This document shows positions 7,092 to 15,883 of a DNA stretch of 64,000 bases, in pieces; the stretch's first letter is position 1, and each line of letters begins with the position of its first letter. The translations under genes and the position numbers were made by a program. Source of the DNA: Mariniblastus sp964414815. GTDB taxonomy: Bacteria; Planctomycetota; Planctomycetia; Pirellulales; Pirellulaceae. A model generated the notes under the pieces. That model saw nothing but the letters and a program-made list of their open reading frames with translations. It was not told where the DNA came from and did not search any database. Location: assembly GCA_964414815.1 (NCBI GenBank), contig CAYPXY010000017.1:1-64000 (forward strand), in the 5' to 3' direction.

Positions 7092-9248
7092 ATGAGTAAC
7101 ACCGGAGATTCCAATCTGGGATTTGCCCAACGGAGTGACACGTGGCTGTCGATTGCCTTTTTGGCGACGTTGACGGCACTGGTGGTTCCGATGCCGACTT
7201 ACTTGATGGACATGTTTCTGGCGCTCAACCTCGCGCTGGCTGTGATCCTGTTGATGGTTACGCTGGGAGCCAAGCGACCGCTCGATGTCGCTGTCTTTCC
7301 GTCCTTGCTGCTGCTGTTGACGCTGTTTCGGCTGGCACTGAGCGTAGCGACAACACGCTTGATTCTACTGGACGCCGATGCAGGAAAAATCGTTTCGGCG
7401 TTTGGAGATCTGGTGGTCGGGGGAAATCTGATCGTTGGAGCCGTGATCTTTTTGATTCTGGTCACGATACAGTTTATTGTCATCACCAAGGGAGCCACCC
7501 GGATTTCGGAGGTCAACGCGCGATTCACACTCGATGCGTTACCCGGTAAACAGATGGCGATCGACGCGGAACTGAACGTCGGTGCGATCAATGAACAAGA
7601 AGCCAAACAACGGCGCAAGGATCTGGCTGCCGAGGCCGAGTTCTACGGAGCGATGGACGGGGCCAGCAAGTACGTCCGGGGTGACGCGATTGCCGGTTTG
7701 ATCATCTTGGCCGTTAATCTGATCGGCGGGATTATCATTGGTACGATGCAAGGCGTTTCACTTGTGGAAGCGTTGAAGCTGTATTCCATCCTGACCATTG
7801 GTGACGGGTTGGTTTCGCAAGTTCCCGCCCTGTTGATCGCGACCAGTGCCGGTATTCTGGTGACCAAGTCAAACTCGGAGTCGAGTCTGGGTGACGAAAT
7901 TTCGAGTCAAATTGCTCGAGGGCACCGCGCGCTCTCGACCAGTGCCATCATCTTGATTGCCGTATCGCTGGTGCCGGGCTTGCCAAAACTGCCGTTCTTT
8001 GCCATTGCCGGAGTCATCTTTTTCCTGGTTCGCCGAGGTCAGCACACCGAAAAACAGGCTGAGAAAAAGCGGCTCGACGATCAGGAACAAGCCAAAGTTC
8101 AGGCTCAGTCTCAGCCACCTGCGGAAGAAACCACTCTGGGACAGTTTTTGCAGAACGACCGCATCGTCGTCGAAATTGGAGCCGGATTGATCTATCTGGT
8201 CGAACCGAAAAAAGGAAAAGGAATCACGGAACGAATTCGGGCGCTACGGCGCGACATGGGCGATCAGTGGGGGTTCTGGGTACCGAATGTCCGAATTCGC
8301 GACAACCTGCAAATCGAAACATCGGAATATCGTTTCATCATTGGCGGTCGTGAAGTCGGTCGCGGAACGATTCATGTCAATGATTATCTGGCCATCAATC
8401 CGGGAGGCATGGAGAATTCACTGCCGGGAATCGAAACGAAAGATCCTGCGTTTGGATTGCCGGCCAAGTGGATCGAAGAGAGCAACCGCCGCCGAGCAGA
8501 AATATCGGGTTTGACGGTGGTCGATGCGGCGACGGTTTTGATTACGCACCTCGGCGAATGCCTGAAAAAGCATGCTCATGAATTGCTCAGCCGGGAAGAC
8601 ATGCAAAAAATGCTGGATAAACTGAAGGAGCACGCTCCGACGGTGGTGGCAGACATCAAGCCCGACACGATTCGGATGGGGGCGCTGCACCAGGTGCTGG
8701 TCAATCTGCTGCAAGAGTCGGTTTCCATTGCTCCCTTTGAGCGGATTGTCGAGTCGGCAATTCATCACGGAACGCAGATCAAGAATGTCGGCGATCTGAC
8801 GGAACGCATTCGTCAGGATCTCGGCGCTGTGATCGTCGATCGTTTCCGCGATAACGACGGGCGAGTGCGGGTGATCCTATTGGATCCGAAACTGCAGCAC
8901 ACACTTCGCGAGAACATCACTGGTGAGATGATTGCGTTTCAGCCCGATCAACTCGAACGACTGGTGGAACGCTACAAACATGCGTGGGAGTTGGCTTCGA
9001 TGAAGAACGAGCCTGCGGCCGCACTGGTGGATTCGTCGATCCGGCGAGCGATGCGGTTGACGACTCAGCGATCCCTGCCTGCGATTTCCTTTGTAGCGTA
9101 CAACGAGATTCCCAACGATCTGCTGATCGATCCGGTGGCGATGATCCGGTTCGACGAAGTTTTTGCGGAGCCTATCATGGCTGGTCAAATGGCCGGTCAT
9201 ATGGCCGGTCATATGGCCGGGCAGGGCAATAGGGAGGTGGGGACTTGA
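7092..9248 (+). CDS. flhA: Flagellar export apparatus protein FlhA
   Basis: FlhA forms the nonameric export-gate ring that receives chaperone-substrate complexes and uses the proton gradient. The 718-residue product has an N-terminal half with about eight membrane helices and the conserved FHIPEP-type loop ('DALPGKQMAIDAELNVGAI', about 155-175). The C-terminal half is the cytoplasmic domain (about 350-690). Residues 696-711 are a tetrapeptide repeat Met-Ala-Gly-(Gln/His), coded by four 12-base units at 9177-9224. A GGGGGTG sequence lies a few bases before the ATG. The stop overlaps the start of the next gene. Confidence 0.96.
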   Translation: MSNTGDSNLGFAQRSDTWLSIAFLATLTALVVPMPTYLMDMFLALNLALAVILLMVTLGAKRPLDVAVFPSLLLLLTLFRLALSVATTRLILLDADAGKIVSAFGDLVVGGNLIVGAVIFLILVTIQFIVITKGATRISEVNARFTLDALPGKQMAIDAELNVGAINEQEAKQRRKDLAAEAEFYGAMDGASKYVRGDAIAGLIILAVNLIGGIIIGTMQGVSLVEALKLYSILTIGDGLVSQVPALLIATSAGILVTKSNSESSLGDEISSQIARGHRALSTSAIILIAVSLVPGLPKLPFFAIAGVIFFLVRRGQHTEKQAEKKRLDDQEQAKVQAQSQPPAEETTLGQFLQNDRIVVEIGAGLIYLVEPKKGKGITERIRALRRDMGDQWGFWVPNVRIRDNLQIETSEYRFIIGGREVGRGTIHVNDYLAINPGGMENSLPGIETKDPAFGLPAKWIEESNRRRAEISGLTVVDAATVLITHLGECLKKHAHELLSREDMQKMLDKLKEHAPTVVADIKPDTIRMGALHQVLVNLLQESVSIAPFERIVESAIHHGTQIKNVGDLTERIRQDLGAVIVDRFRDNDGRVRVILLDPKLQHTLRENITGEMIAFQPDQLERLVERYKHAWELASMKNEPAAALVDSSIRRAMRLTTQRSLPAISFVAYNEIPNDLLIDPVAMIRFDEVFAEPIMAGQMAGHMAGHMAGQGNREVGT

Positions 9249-10069
9249 TTGATCACCCTGACCGAAGCCCTGAACCGAAGCCGATTCGTCACCTCGGATG
9301 TTGTCTTGGGTTGCTTGTCCGGCGTATTGTGCAACGAGCGAAAACTCTGCGTGCGGGCGCGCCCATGCTGTTACTGTTTTCTTTGTTGATTCTGATGACT
9401 TCATCGGGCTGTCAGCGGTTTTGCTGGCCAGCCTGTGCACCGCTACAAGCGCCGTTTCCAGCATTCGGAACGGGACTGGGACTGTTTGCCAAACCGGTGC
9501 CTCCTCCCTTTGTTGAGCCAAGGAAATACAGCCTGTTTGTGTCGCCTGAGTTCCCTCACTACGGTCCACAGCGGGTGTTGATTGTTCCGACGGGTACGGA
9601 GTCGGGCCGGTATCAGACACCGATCCACTTTGCAGAATCTCTGTCGGCGTCGCTCCGGAGCTGTGGAGTGGCCGAGGTGATCTTTCCGCCTCAACTCGAT
9701 TGCACGATGACCGTCGATCGGCTGTTGACCGGTCAGTTCAGCGAATGGGAAATTGCGGCTTTGTCTCGGGCGTGGCACTGTGATGCGATTCTGTTTGTGC
9801 GCGTCAATCAGTTTCAGGGCTTTGCGCCCCTGAAGGCCAGCGTCACGGCCGCGCTCGTGGATGCCAACGAATCGATGGTGGTGTTCGCGGTCGATGGGAA
9901 CTGGGATACCAGCGATCCCGACATCCGAAGCGGATTTGAGCATTTCGTGACGAACTCGGCCTACGATGCGAGTGAATCCGAATTGAAACTCCAATTCCAG
10001 TCGCCGAATCGATTATTTGCCTACATCGGCCACCAAATCACCGATGCCTGGCAGCGAGCGAAATTCTGA
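9245..10069 (+). CDS. Putative lipoprotein linked to flhA, unknown function
   Basis: The reading frame overlaps the flhA stop (TTGA) and a strong GGGAGGTG lies just before the TTG at 9245, which argues for coupled translation of a 274-residue product. Residues 41-55 are hydrophobic and end in Ser-Ser-Gly-Cys (Cys56), a good lipobox, but the preceding part would be unusually long for a signal peptide, so a GTG at 9329 or ATG at 9365 could be the true start. The mature part is alpha/beta with a 'VLIVPTGTES' strand near 108. It loosely recalls small outer-membrane lipoproteins with a CsgG/TolB-like fold, but I do not recognise a family. Context suggests an envelope role related to the flagellum. 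Confidence 0.65.
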   Translation: MIDHPDRSPEPKPIRHLGCCLGLLVRRIVQRAKTLRAGAPMLLLFSLLILMTSSGCQRFCWPACAPLQAPFPAFGTGLGLFAKPVPPPFVEPRKYSLFVSPEFPHYGPQRVLIVPTGTESGRYQTPIHFAESLSASLRSCGVAEVIFPPQLDCTMTVDRLLTGQFSEWEIAALSRAWHCDAILFVRVNQFQGFAPLKASVTAALVDANESMVVFAVDGNWDTSDPDIRSGFEHFVTNSAYDASESELKLQFQSPNRLFAYIGHQITDAWQRAKF

Positions 10070-10204
10070 TTTCCCGTTGAATATTCAACAAGTTCACGGC
10101 TTGGCAGGAATTTCATGGGCCTTTGAAAAAGTCCTGACGCCTAAATGGCGTGCAGATGGTACAATCATAAAAGATACCACTGATTCAGAAAGCAGCCGAT
10201 AGCG

Positions 10205-10639
10205 ATGCCCGAACCTTCCAAACAAGTGATCGACGATGTACGTCAGTTGATTCGCGGTGCGGGGTTGCGCGCTACGCCTGGACGGATCGCGGTTCTATCG
10301 CAATTGGTCGATGCCAAGGGGCCGTTGACGCACGCGGAGGTCTTGCAACGTGTTGCCGATCATATTGCCGATGCTTCGACCATTTTTCGCGCCCTTAACG
10401 ATATGGCCACCGCCGGAATTTTGCGGCGCATGGAACTGGGCGATCACGTCTGGCGGTACGAACTGCTGAACCATCACCATGCCGATGATGGCTCGGCACA
10501 CGCTCATTTTCTGTGTGTAGAGTGCGGCGAAATCATCTGTCTGGAAACCGTCGACGTCAAACCGGGGATCGCCAAGAAAGGAATGATCCACGAAGTGACA
10601 GAAGTGCTTTTCAAAGGACACTGCACGGATTGTGGATGA
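10205..10639 (+). CDS. fur: Fur-family metal-responsive repressor
   Basis: The 144-residue protein has an N-terminal winged helix (about 10-85, 'RATPGRIAVLSQLVDA', 'ADASTIFRALNDMATAGILR') and a metal-binding dimerisation domain with His-rich 'HHHADDGSAHAHF', Cys-Val-Glu-Cys (about 106-109) and Cys-Thr-Asp-Cys at the extreme C-terminus, so a structural zinc site is intact. Fur, Zur and PerR cannot be told apart from this alone. The stop codon TGA is itself part of the heptamer array that follows. TACAAT at 10158-10163 could be a -10 box, without a good -35. Confidence 0.88.
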   Translation: MPEPSKQVIDDVRQLIRGAGLRATPGRIAVLSQLVDAKGPLTHAEVLQRVADHIADASTIFRALNDMATAGILRRMELGDHVWRYELLNHHHADDGSAHAHFLCVECGEIICLETVDVKPGIAKKGMIHEVTEVLFKGHCTDCG

Positions 10640-10689
10640 GGGATGAGGGATGAGGGATGAGGGATGAGGGATGAGGGATGAGGGATGAG
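10634..10689 (+). repeat. Heptamer array, unit GGATGAG, eight copies, 3' of fur
   Basis: Eight exact copies run from inside the last fur codons; the fur stop TGA (10637-10639) is the TGA of the first unit. The sense strand has seven GGG runs spaced by ATGA, a strong G-quadruplex pattern. The rest of the gap up to 10837 is A/T- and G-rich with no gene that I can support. Confidence 0.95.
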
Positions 10690-10837
10690 TAATTATGAAA
10701 AATTATACAAAATAATAAAATGCGGAAAGATTGCGACAGGAAGATTTGAGGACAGGAAAATTGGGGAGCGGAGAAATGTTGTGGGGAAGACTTTGGTAGG
10801 AAAATAGCAGTTGTCGGTCATCAGTTGGGAAATGATA

Positions 10838-10917
10838 TTAGTGAAGATTAGCGAAAATTAGCGTTCCTCCCAAATCCCGAATCCCTATTTTCCTACCCCC
10901 ATTTTCCTACCAAAATT
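10838..10917. repeat. 80 bp inverted repeat, left arm
   Basis: This stretch is the reverse complement of 11284-11363 with only a handful of mismatches. The arms enclose the small gene at 11021-11248 and its heptamer leader. It contains runs such as CCTATTTTCCTACCCCCATT. No coding sense is evident. Confidence 0.88.
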
Positions 10918-10956
10918 TTTCTGCTCAGAACATTTTTCTGCGTTCAATCTTTCTGC

Positions 10957-11019
10957 CTGACTTCTGACTTCTGACTTCTGACTTCTTGCAACTGACCACC
11001 AACAACTGACCAAAAACCA
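10957..11019 (+). repeat. Heptamer-periodic leader 5' of the 11021 gene
   Basis: Four copies of CTTCTGA (10957-10985, the last imperfect) are followed by CTGACCA-CCAACAA-CTGACCA-AAAACCA in exact seven-base steps (10992-11019), one base before the ATG. A 24-base stretch before it (TTCTGCGTTCAATCTTTCTG region) recurs at 11411-11436. No ribosome binding site is present. Confidence 0.82.
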
Positions 11020-11020
11020 A

Positions 11021-11248
11021 ATGCTATCCGCCACTGAAGTAATCGAAAAAGACTTTCTCGAACATCGCCACATGTTGATCGAAATTGCCGCTTATCTGGA
11101 TCGCCATGACGCCGCAGTGATACGGGAGGGTGAACCAGCGACGTCGTCTGCAAAACTCGAAATGCTCGATCAGGCCTTGGCGTTGCTGCGCGAACCGCCC
11201 TCAAAACAAGGACGTGCCCATGACCTCCTGGTTTTGTTCGGACAATAG
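11021..11248 (+). CDS. Small hypothetical protein upstream of TatD-like gene
   Basis: The 75-residue product is mostly helical and acidic to neutral, with 'KDFLEHRHMLIEIAAYLDRH' near the N-terminus and a second helix 'KLEMLDQALALLREPPS'. I do not recognise a family. The coding look is good (no rare composition, clear amphipathic helices). It lies between two arms of an 80 bp inverted repeat and is followed, after 241 bp, by a TatD-like hydrolase on the same strand. A partner role for that enzyme is possible but unproven. Confidence 0.6.
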   Translation: MLSATEVIEKDFLEHRHMLIEIAAYLDRHDAAVIREGEPATSSAKLEMLDQALALLREPPSKQGRAHDLLVLFGQ

Positions 11249-11283
11249 CATACGGAATAGGGATATGAAAGGTTGTAGAGAAG

Positions 11284-11363
11284 ATTTTTGGCAGGAAAAT
11301 GGGGGTAGGAAAATAGGGATTTGGGATTTGGGAGGAACGCCAATTTTCGCTAATCGTCACTAA
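11284..11363. repeat. 80 bp inverted repeat, right arm
   Basis: Near-perfect reverse complement of 10838-10917. Together the arms could form a very long hairpin with a loop of about 370 bases that holds a complete small gene. Confidence 0.88.
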
Positions 11364-11435
11364 CGTTGCTCTTTAGTCTCGATCAACTCGCAATCTCAAA
11401 TCCCTCATTCTTCTGCGTTCCATCTTTCTGCCTGA

Positions 11436-11484
11436 CCTCTGACTTCTGACTTCTGACTTCTGACTTCTGACTTCTGACTTCTGA
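11436..11484 (+). repeat. Heptamer array, unit CTTCTGA, 5' of the TatD-like gene
   Basis: One CCTCTGA and six exact CTTCTGA copies end five bases (CCACC) before the ATG at 11490. There is no purine-rich ribosome binding site, so the array occupies the whole initiation region. Every frame of the sense strand meets a TGA. Confidence 0.95.
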
Positions 11485-11489
11485 CCACC

Positions 11490-12314
11490 ATGCAAATCAT
11501 CCAGCCCCATTATCACGCCATTGCCCGAACCGCTCAGGATTACGAGAAGATGGCGATGTCCGGTGTCGTATGCGTCTGTGAACCTGCGTTTTGGGCAGGT
11601 TTTGATCGCCGCTATCCTGAGACGTTCATCGATTACTTCCGGCAAATCTGCGAATTCGAGCCGACGCGAGCGGCCGAGTATGGCATCCGGCACTTTTGCT
11701 GGGTCGCCGTCAACCCCAAGGAAGCCGAAAATCCGGAACTGACTCGGGCGGTACTGGAACAGATGCCGTATTTTCTGAACCATCCCAATTGCCTGGGAGT
11801 GGGCGAAACCGGCCTGCACAAATCAACCCAAAATGAAATGGAGGCGCTCGAAGCGCACGTCGACATCGCCCTCAAGCACAATCAACTGGTGCTGATCCAC
11901 ACGCCTCACCTGGCAGACAAAGCCCATGGTACGAAGAAGGTGCTGGAGGTACTCGCCGGAATGAACGTCAACCCGGAACGTGTCTGGATAGATCACGTTG
12001 AAGAGCACACGATCGAACCCTGTCTCGATGCGGGGTATTGGGTAGGATTTACGCTCTACCCGATTACCAAATGTTCGCCCCGCCGAGCGGTAGATATGCT
12101 GGAAAAATATGGCACGGAACGCATCCTGGTCAACTCATCGGCGGATTGGGGACCGAGCGATCCGTTCACGCTGCAGCAATGCGTGCTGGAATTTCGACAA
12201 CGAGGCCATTCGCTGCAGGAGGCGATCGAAGTCTTCCACAACAACCCTTGTCGGTTCCTCGGCCAGAACCCCAAGTTTGATATCCGTCCGATCAAGACGG
12301 AAACGCTGGAATAA
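11490..12314 (+). CDS. TatD-family metal-dependent hydrolase, EboB-like
   Basis: The 274-residue product is a TIM-barrel metallohydrolase of the TatD type: His7-x-His9 at the N-terminus, 'GVGETGLH' with the bridging Glu near 113, 'LVLIHTPH' near 135, 'WIDHVEEH' near 170 and 'NSSADWGPSDP' with the last metal-binding Asp near 213. The stretches 'EPAFWAGFDRR' and 'FGIRHFCW'-like 'YGIRHFCWVAVNPKEA' resemble the EboB group of TatD proteins that go with the ebo metabolite-transport cluster; no other ebo gene is visible. DNase activity should not be assumed. Translation starts right after a CTTCTGA array. Confidence 0.82.
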   Translation: MQIIQPHYHAIARTAQDYEKMAMSGVVCVCEPAFWAGFDRRYPETFIDYFRQICEFEPTRAAEYGIRHFCWVAVNPKEAENPELTRAVLEQMPYFLNHPNCLGVGETGLHKSTQNEMEALEAHVDIALKHNQLVLIHTPHLADKAHGTKKVLEVLAGMNVNPERVWIDHVEEHTIEPCLDAGYWVGFTLYPITKCSPRRAVDMLEKYGTERILVNSSADWGPSDPFTLQQCVLEFRQRGHSLQEAIEVFHNNPCRFLGQNPKFDIRPIKTETLE

Positions 12315-12328
12315 AATTCGGGAGCCCG

Positions 12329-12820
12329 TTATTCCGGCGTCCACACCGATTCCAATTTGCCGTTCCCAAGTGAAATCGACGACCACCGCGCCGTGTCAAA
12401 CTGAACGAGTGCCACGGTGCAAGTCGGCACCGATACAAATCGATCTGATAGCTGGTTGATCAGTTGTTCCAGACCTGGATTGTGCCCCACCACCATGGCC
12501 AATCCATCAAATGAATCGGGCAAGTCTGCCAGTCGTCCCAGATAAACTGACGCCGCCGCATGGTAGAACTCATCGAGATATTCGAGCTGAATTTTTTCTT
12601 CGCCTCCAAACGATTTAACCATCAGATCTGCCGTTTGCTGCGCACGGGTGGCAGACGAAGCCAGCACCCATTGCGGGATGCACTGATACTGGACCAGGCG
12701 TTCTCCCATTTCCGACGCATCACGCAGCCCGCGTTCATTGAGCGGTCGTTCAAAATCAACCCGATTGGAACCCCCCAACGATGCATTGGCATGACGAGCA
12801 ATCAGAATACGTTTCGGCAT
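12329..12820 (-). CDS. sixA: SixA-like phosphohistidine phosphatase
   Basis: This is a 163-residue histidine-phosphatase protein of the short SixA branch, which removes phosphate from phosphohistidine in proteins. The catalytic Arg-His (residues 9-10, 'IARHANA') replaces the usual RHG with RHA, as in SixA. The conserved Arg in 'SSATRAQQTADLM' and second His in 'MVVGHNPGLEQL' (about 109) are present. It is convergent with the TatD-like gene (14 bp apart). The in vivo substrate is unknown. Confidence 0.85.
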   Translation of the reverse strand: MPKRILIARHANASLGGSNRVDFERPLNERGLRDASEMGERLVQYQCIPQWVLASSATRAQQTADLMVKSFGGEEKIQLEYLDEFYHAAASVYLGRLADLPDSFDGLAMVVGHNPGLEQLINQLSDRFVSVPTCTVALVQFDTARWSSISLGNGKLESVWTPE

Positions 12821-12851
12821 GGGACTGAAAACAAAAGAAAATTAGTGAAAA

Positions 12852-14498
12852 TCAACGATGCCGCAGCGGAGCGATGATCCACGGCAACGAAATCGCCAAC
12901 GCTGCCGGGATCCATGTGGCGGTTACCACCGGAATCCAGGGGAAGTTCGATACCGATGACAAACCCTTGGGCAGAACCGGGTGTCCAGCGAACTCCAGGT
13001 AGGCCAGTATCACACCCCAAACACCCACAATCAGAGCGATCAAGCGACGGTCGATTGATTTACTGGCGACAGATTTCCAGGCAAACCACGTCGAAATCGC
13101 TCCCAATACAACGGCAACCAACGGGACCAGCCAGTTCCAGTACTGGCGGTACTGCCAGCCCCGCTCGGCATCCCAACCTGCAAGACCGATGAGAACGACT
13201 CCCATGACAAACATCGTGAGGGCACTTTTCGGATAACGGGATACATACAGGAAGAAGGCCAGGGACAACACGCTGCATCCGACGACCGCAATCAACAACA
13301 ACAAAACAAAACGGGGCTGAAGCAGCTCTAACCACGCGTCACTCATCGACCGCAGGGTGCTAGCCCCAGCAGGGCCCTGATCTACCCAACCCCAGTAGGC
13401 TGCCAGAAACAACCAGGCAATCAACATTCCTAGACCCATATTGCCCATAACCGAAAGCAGCTTGGCAAACACCAACCGCTCGTTGGAGACGGGACGAAAG
13501 GTTTCGAAGGGGTGCAAAAATCGGTCTGCACCTCGATGATTGAAGTTGATTCCTTGCACGGTCCCGAGAATACCGTGGATCAGTAGAGCAAACCCCGTCA
13601 CGACCACTGAATATGGAACTAGCAAAATTTCCCTGTTTGCCCCCGTGCCCAGAATCAGGAAACCTACTAACGCTCCGCACAGGAGGCAGACAGCCAACTG
13701 CCAGACGAAGGGCTTGATGCCGATCTTCCTGGTTTCGTACCAGACCAATGCCTGCAATGTGTTACCAAATCGGTTTGCCAAGCGGGCCGGTTTTCCTTTC
13801 AACTCCGACAGGCTGACTATTCTCTCGGCAGGCGCAAGCTCTGCCCGATGCCTTTGTCGATTCACGCCCCATACGGCAACGCTTGCCGATACAATCACCC
13901 CTGCACCCACCAACAAACTGAGTAGTGATACAGCTTGGGGCCAGACTTTTTGCCCCAGTGGATTGTGTGGGACGGCATCGGTCATGATAAATCGCAACAT
14001 CACCACGAACGCCAGGACGAAAATGCCCAGTGTTAACAAAGAGCGGGTTTTCAACGACGTTGCCGACCAGGATACGGCGATCAAAACCGACGTCAGCAGC
14101 GCCACAATCAAGGTGGCGCCTGCGACAGGAATCTCAATTCCGGAAACGCCGCGAAGTACCCAAATCGAGACAATGAACGTCAAACATGACTTGATAATGA
14201 TGGTGATCAATGGAGCGAGAACCAGACGGCGAGTCGAAACCGGCATCGTGAAGTTAGCGGAAAAGATAAAAGTCTGCGATCCGTTCATTCCATCCGTCCA
14301 CGCAAACGAAACCACACTCACCGCCATCAACACCATCGCAAACGCCGTTGCAACCGCCTCCCGCTGAAAGTCGTCCATAACGCTCGAGAGCGACCAGAAC
14401 AATACGCTCAAAAAGATCAGCGAATACAGCCATATCCATAGCTCCGGGCGGCTCAATCGCCAGCTCTGCCAAATGAGGGCACGTGTCGGTCCGTTCAT
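12852..14498 (-). CDS. ABC transporter permease, multi-span
   Basis: The 548-residue membrane protein has about twelve hydrophobic segments and no other domain. It starts within the end of the ATPase gene (ATGA overlap at 14495-14498) with GAGGTG just upstream, so it is the membrane partner of that ATPase. The pairing with a GntR/YtrA regulator is typical of small exporters for antibiotics or envelope stress. The substrate cannot be read from the sequence. Confidence 0.82.
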   Translation of the reverse strand: MNGPTRALIWQSWRLSRPELWIWLYSLIFLSVLFWSLSSVMDDFQREAVATAFAMVLMAVSVVSFAWTDGMNGSQTFIFSANFTMPVSTRRLVLAPLITIIIKSCLTFIVSIWVLRGVSGIEIPVAGATLIVALLTSVLIAVSWSATSLKTRSLLTLGIFVLAFVVMLRFIMTDAVPHNPLGQKVWPQAVSLLSLLVGAGVIVSASVAVWGVNRQRHRAELAPAERIVSLSELKGKPARLANRFGNTLQALVWYETRKIGIKPFVWQLAVCLLCGALVGFLILGTGANREILLVPYSVVVTGFALLIHGILGTVQGINFNHRGADRFLHPFETFRPVSNERLVFAKLLSVMGNMGLGMLIAWLFLAAYWGWVDQGPAGASTLRSMSDAWLELLQPRFVLLLLIAVVGCSVLSLAFFLYVSRYPKSALTMFVMGVVLIGLAGWDAERGWQYRQYWNWLVPLVAVVLGAISTWFAWKSVASKSIDRRLIALIVGVWGVILAYLEFAGHPVLPKGLSSVSNFPWIPVVTATWIPAALAISLPWIIAPLRHR

Positions 14499-15418
14499 TG
14501 GCCACCTCGTGCGGAAAGGGGTTCCATTCGCTCGGCCCGGTCCCGCCGGCCCGCTCGGGCCGCAAAAATTTCCTGCAGTGATGAGTGGCGACGAGTCAAA
14601 ATTTCACCGCCGATGCTCCTGACCGAATTCTCGATTTGATCGCCGTCGCCTTCGAGTACCAGCCACCAATCCTCACCCATCTTCTCCGCAGACCATGTCG
14701 GCGGAATGGCCGGATCCAGTTGATTCTTCCAGCGAACGGTCAACGAATGATGACGCAACTTGATTTCGTCCAGCTCTCCCTCAATGGTCAGCTTGCCATT
14801 CTGAAGCACCAGCAAATAATCGGACATCATCTCGATCTCATCGAGCAGATGTGAAGAAAAAATAACCGTCCTGCCATCATCCGAGACCGCTTTGACGATG
14901 GCATTGAGGATGTCCTTGCGAACCAACGGATCCAGTCCGCTCGACGGCTCGTCCAGTAGCAACAACCGGGGTCGATGGGCCACGGCCGCAATCAAACCGG
15001 CCTGAGCTTTGCCGCCCCGCGAAAGTTGTCCAATCTTCTTGCGGGCATCAAGCTGAAAGGTGGTCAACAATTCGAGCGCATAGTCCCAATCCCAATTCGG
15101 ATAGAAGGCCGCCGTGTAACGCAGCAGCTCATCGACTCGCATCCACGGTGGTAGATCGCGATCTTCGGACAGATAGCCGATTTGCGAAAGGACACCGACA
15201 GGGTCGAGCACCGGGTCCTTGCCAAACACGCGCACCCAACCCGTTTGTGCTTGATACAGCCCCAGCAGATGCTTGATCAACGTGGTCTTGCCGGCACCAT
15301 TTCGTCCAATCAGACCATAGACATAGCCCGGCTTGATGGAAAGGCAGATATCGTTGAGGGCATGTTGCGGCCCAAACTGTCGGGAGAGGTTCTGGATTTT
15401 GATAATCGGATCAGACAT
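14495..15418 (-). CDS. ABC transporter ATP-binding protein, YtrB-like
   Basis: The 307-residue protein has a full nucleotide-binding domain: Walker A 'GRNGAGKTT' (about 43), Q-loop, a signature region 'LSRGGKAQAGL' that deviates from LSGGQ, Walker B 'LLLLDEPSSGLDP' and the switch His in 'FSSHLLDE'. The last 80 residues are an accessory domain. I place the start at the ATG 15418, preceded by AGGAG, which overlaps the regulator gene by 8 bp. It energises the permease encoded next. Confidence 0.92.
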   Translation of the reverse strand: MSDPIIKIQNLSRQFGPQHALNDICLSIKPGYVYGLIGRNGAGKTTLIKHLLGLYQAQTGWVRVFGKDPVLDPVGVLSQIGYLSEDRDLPPWMRVDELLRYTAAFYPNWDWDYALELLTTFQLDARKKIGQLSRGGKAQAGLIAAVAHRPRLLLLDEPSSGLDPLVRKDILNAIVKAVSDDGRTVIFSSHLLDEIEMMSDYLLVLQNGKLTIEGELDEIKLRHHSLTVRWKNQLDPAIPPTWSAEKMGEDWWLVLEGDGDQIENSVRSIGGEILTRRHSSLQEIFAARAGRRDRAERMEPLSARGGQ

Positions 15419-15821
15419 TCGAGTTCTCCTGTTTGTTGCAACGTTTGAGAATGACGGGATGACGTTTTTCAAGCAGATCGTTGACTTCTTCGAGCGTGAA
15501 GCCAAATTGCCAGGCTTCAATGAGCAGCTTGTCGACCCGTTCGGTCAGAATTTCGCGTTGTTCCTTGCGGGCCAGCGGCGTTTGCAGCTCCGAGATATAC
15601 GTTCCCGCCCCCCGTCGTTTGAAAATGACACCGGCAAACTCCAGTTCATCGTAGGCTTTGACAATGGTGTTGGGCGTGACCGAAAGCCGTTCGGCCAGCG
15701 TACGAATGGGTGGCAGTTCATCCCCGGCCCGCATGATGCCGGCGGCCACCGCGTATTTGACTTGATTGACAATCTGCCGGTAGATGGGGACACCATCGGT
15801 CAGCGAAAGCTGAATGTGCAT
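15411..15821 (-). CDS. GntR-family regulator, YtrA subfamily
   Basis: The 136-residue repressor has an N-terminal winged helix (about 5-75; 'GVPIYRQIVNQVKYAVAAG', 'LSVTPNTIVKAYDELEFAG') and a short all-helical C-terminal tail of about 45 residues, the mark of the YtrA subfamily. GAGGAG lies six bases before the ATG at 15821, which I prefer to an upstream TTG at 15854. It is the first gene of a three-gene operon with the ABC exporter. The promoter contains a palindrome where the protein probably binds, giving autoregulation. Confidence 0.9.
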   Translation of the reverse strand: MHIQLSLTDGVPIYRQIVNQVKYAVAAGIMRAGDELPPIRTLAERLSVTPNTIVKAYDELEFAGVIFKRRGAGTYISELQTPLARKEQREILTERVDKLLIEAWQFGFTLEEVNDLLEKRHPVILKRCNKQENSNV

Positions 15822-15883
15822 GGACAACTCCTCGGCTGAATCATTTTTTGGCAAGCCTGTGCAACCGCTTGCCCGATTGTTTC

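Noticed and set aside
10634..11484. Clusters of direct repeats that could suggest a CRISPR array
   Set aside because: Units are seven bases with no spacers, and no cas gene is present.
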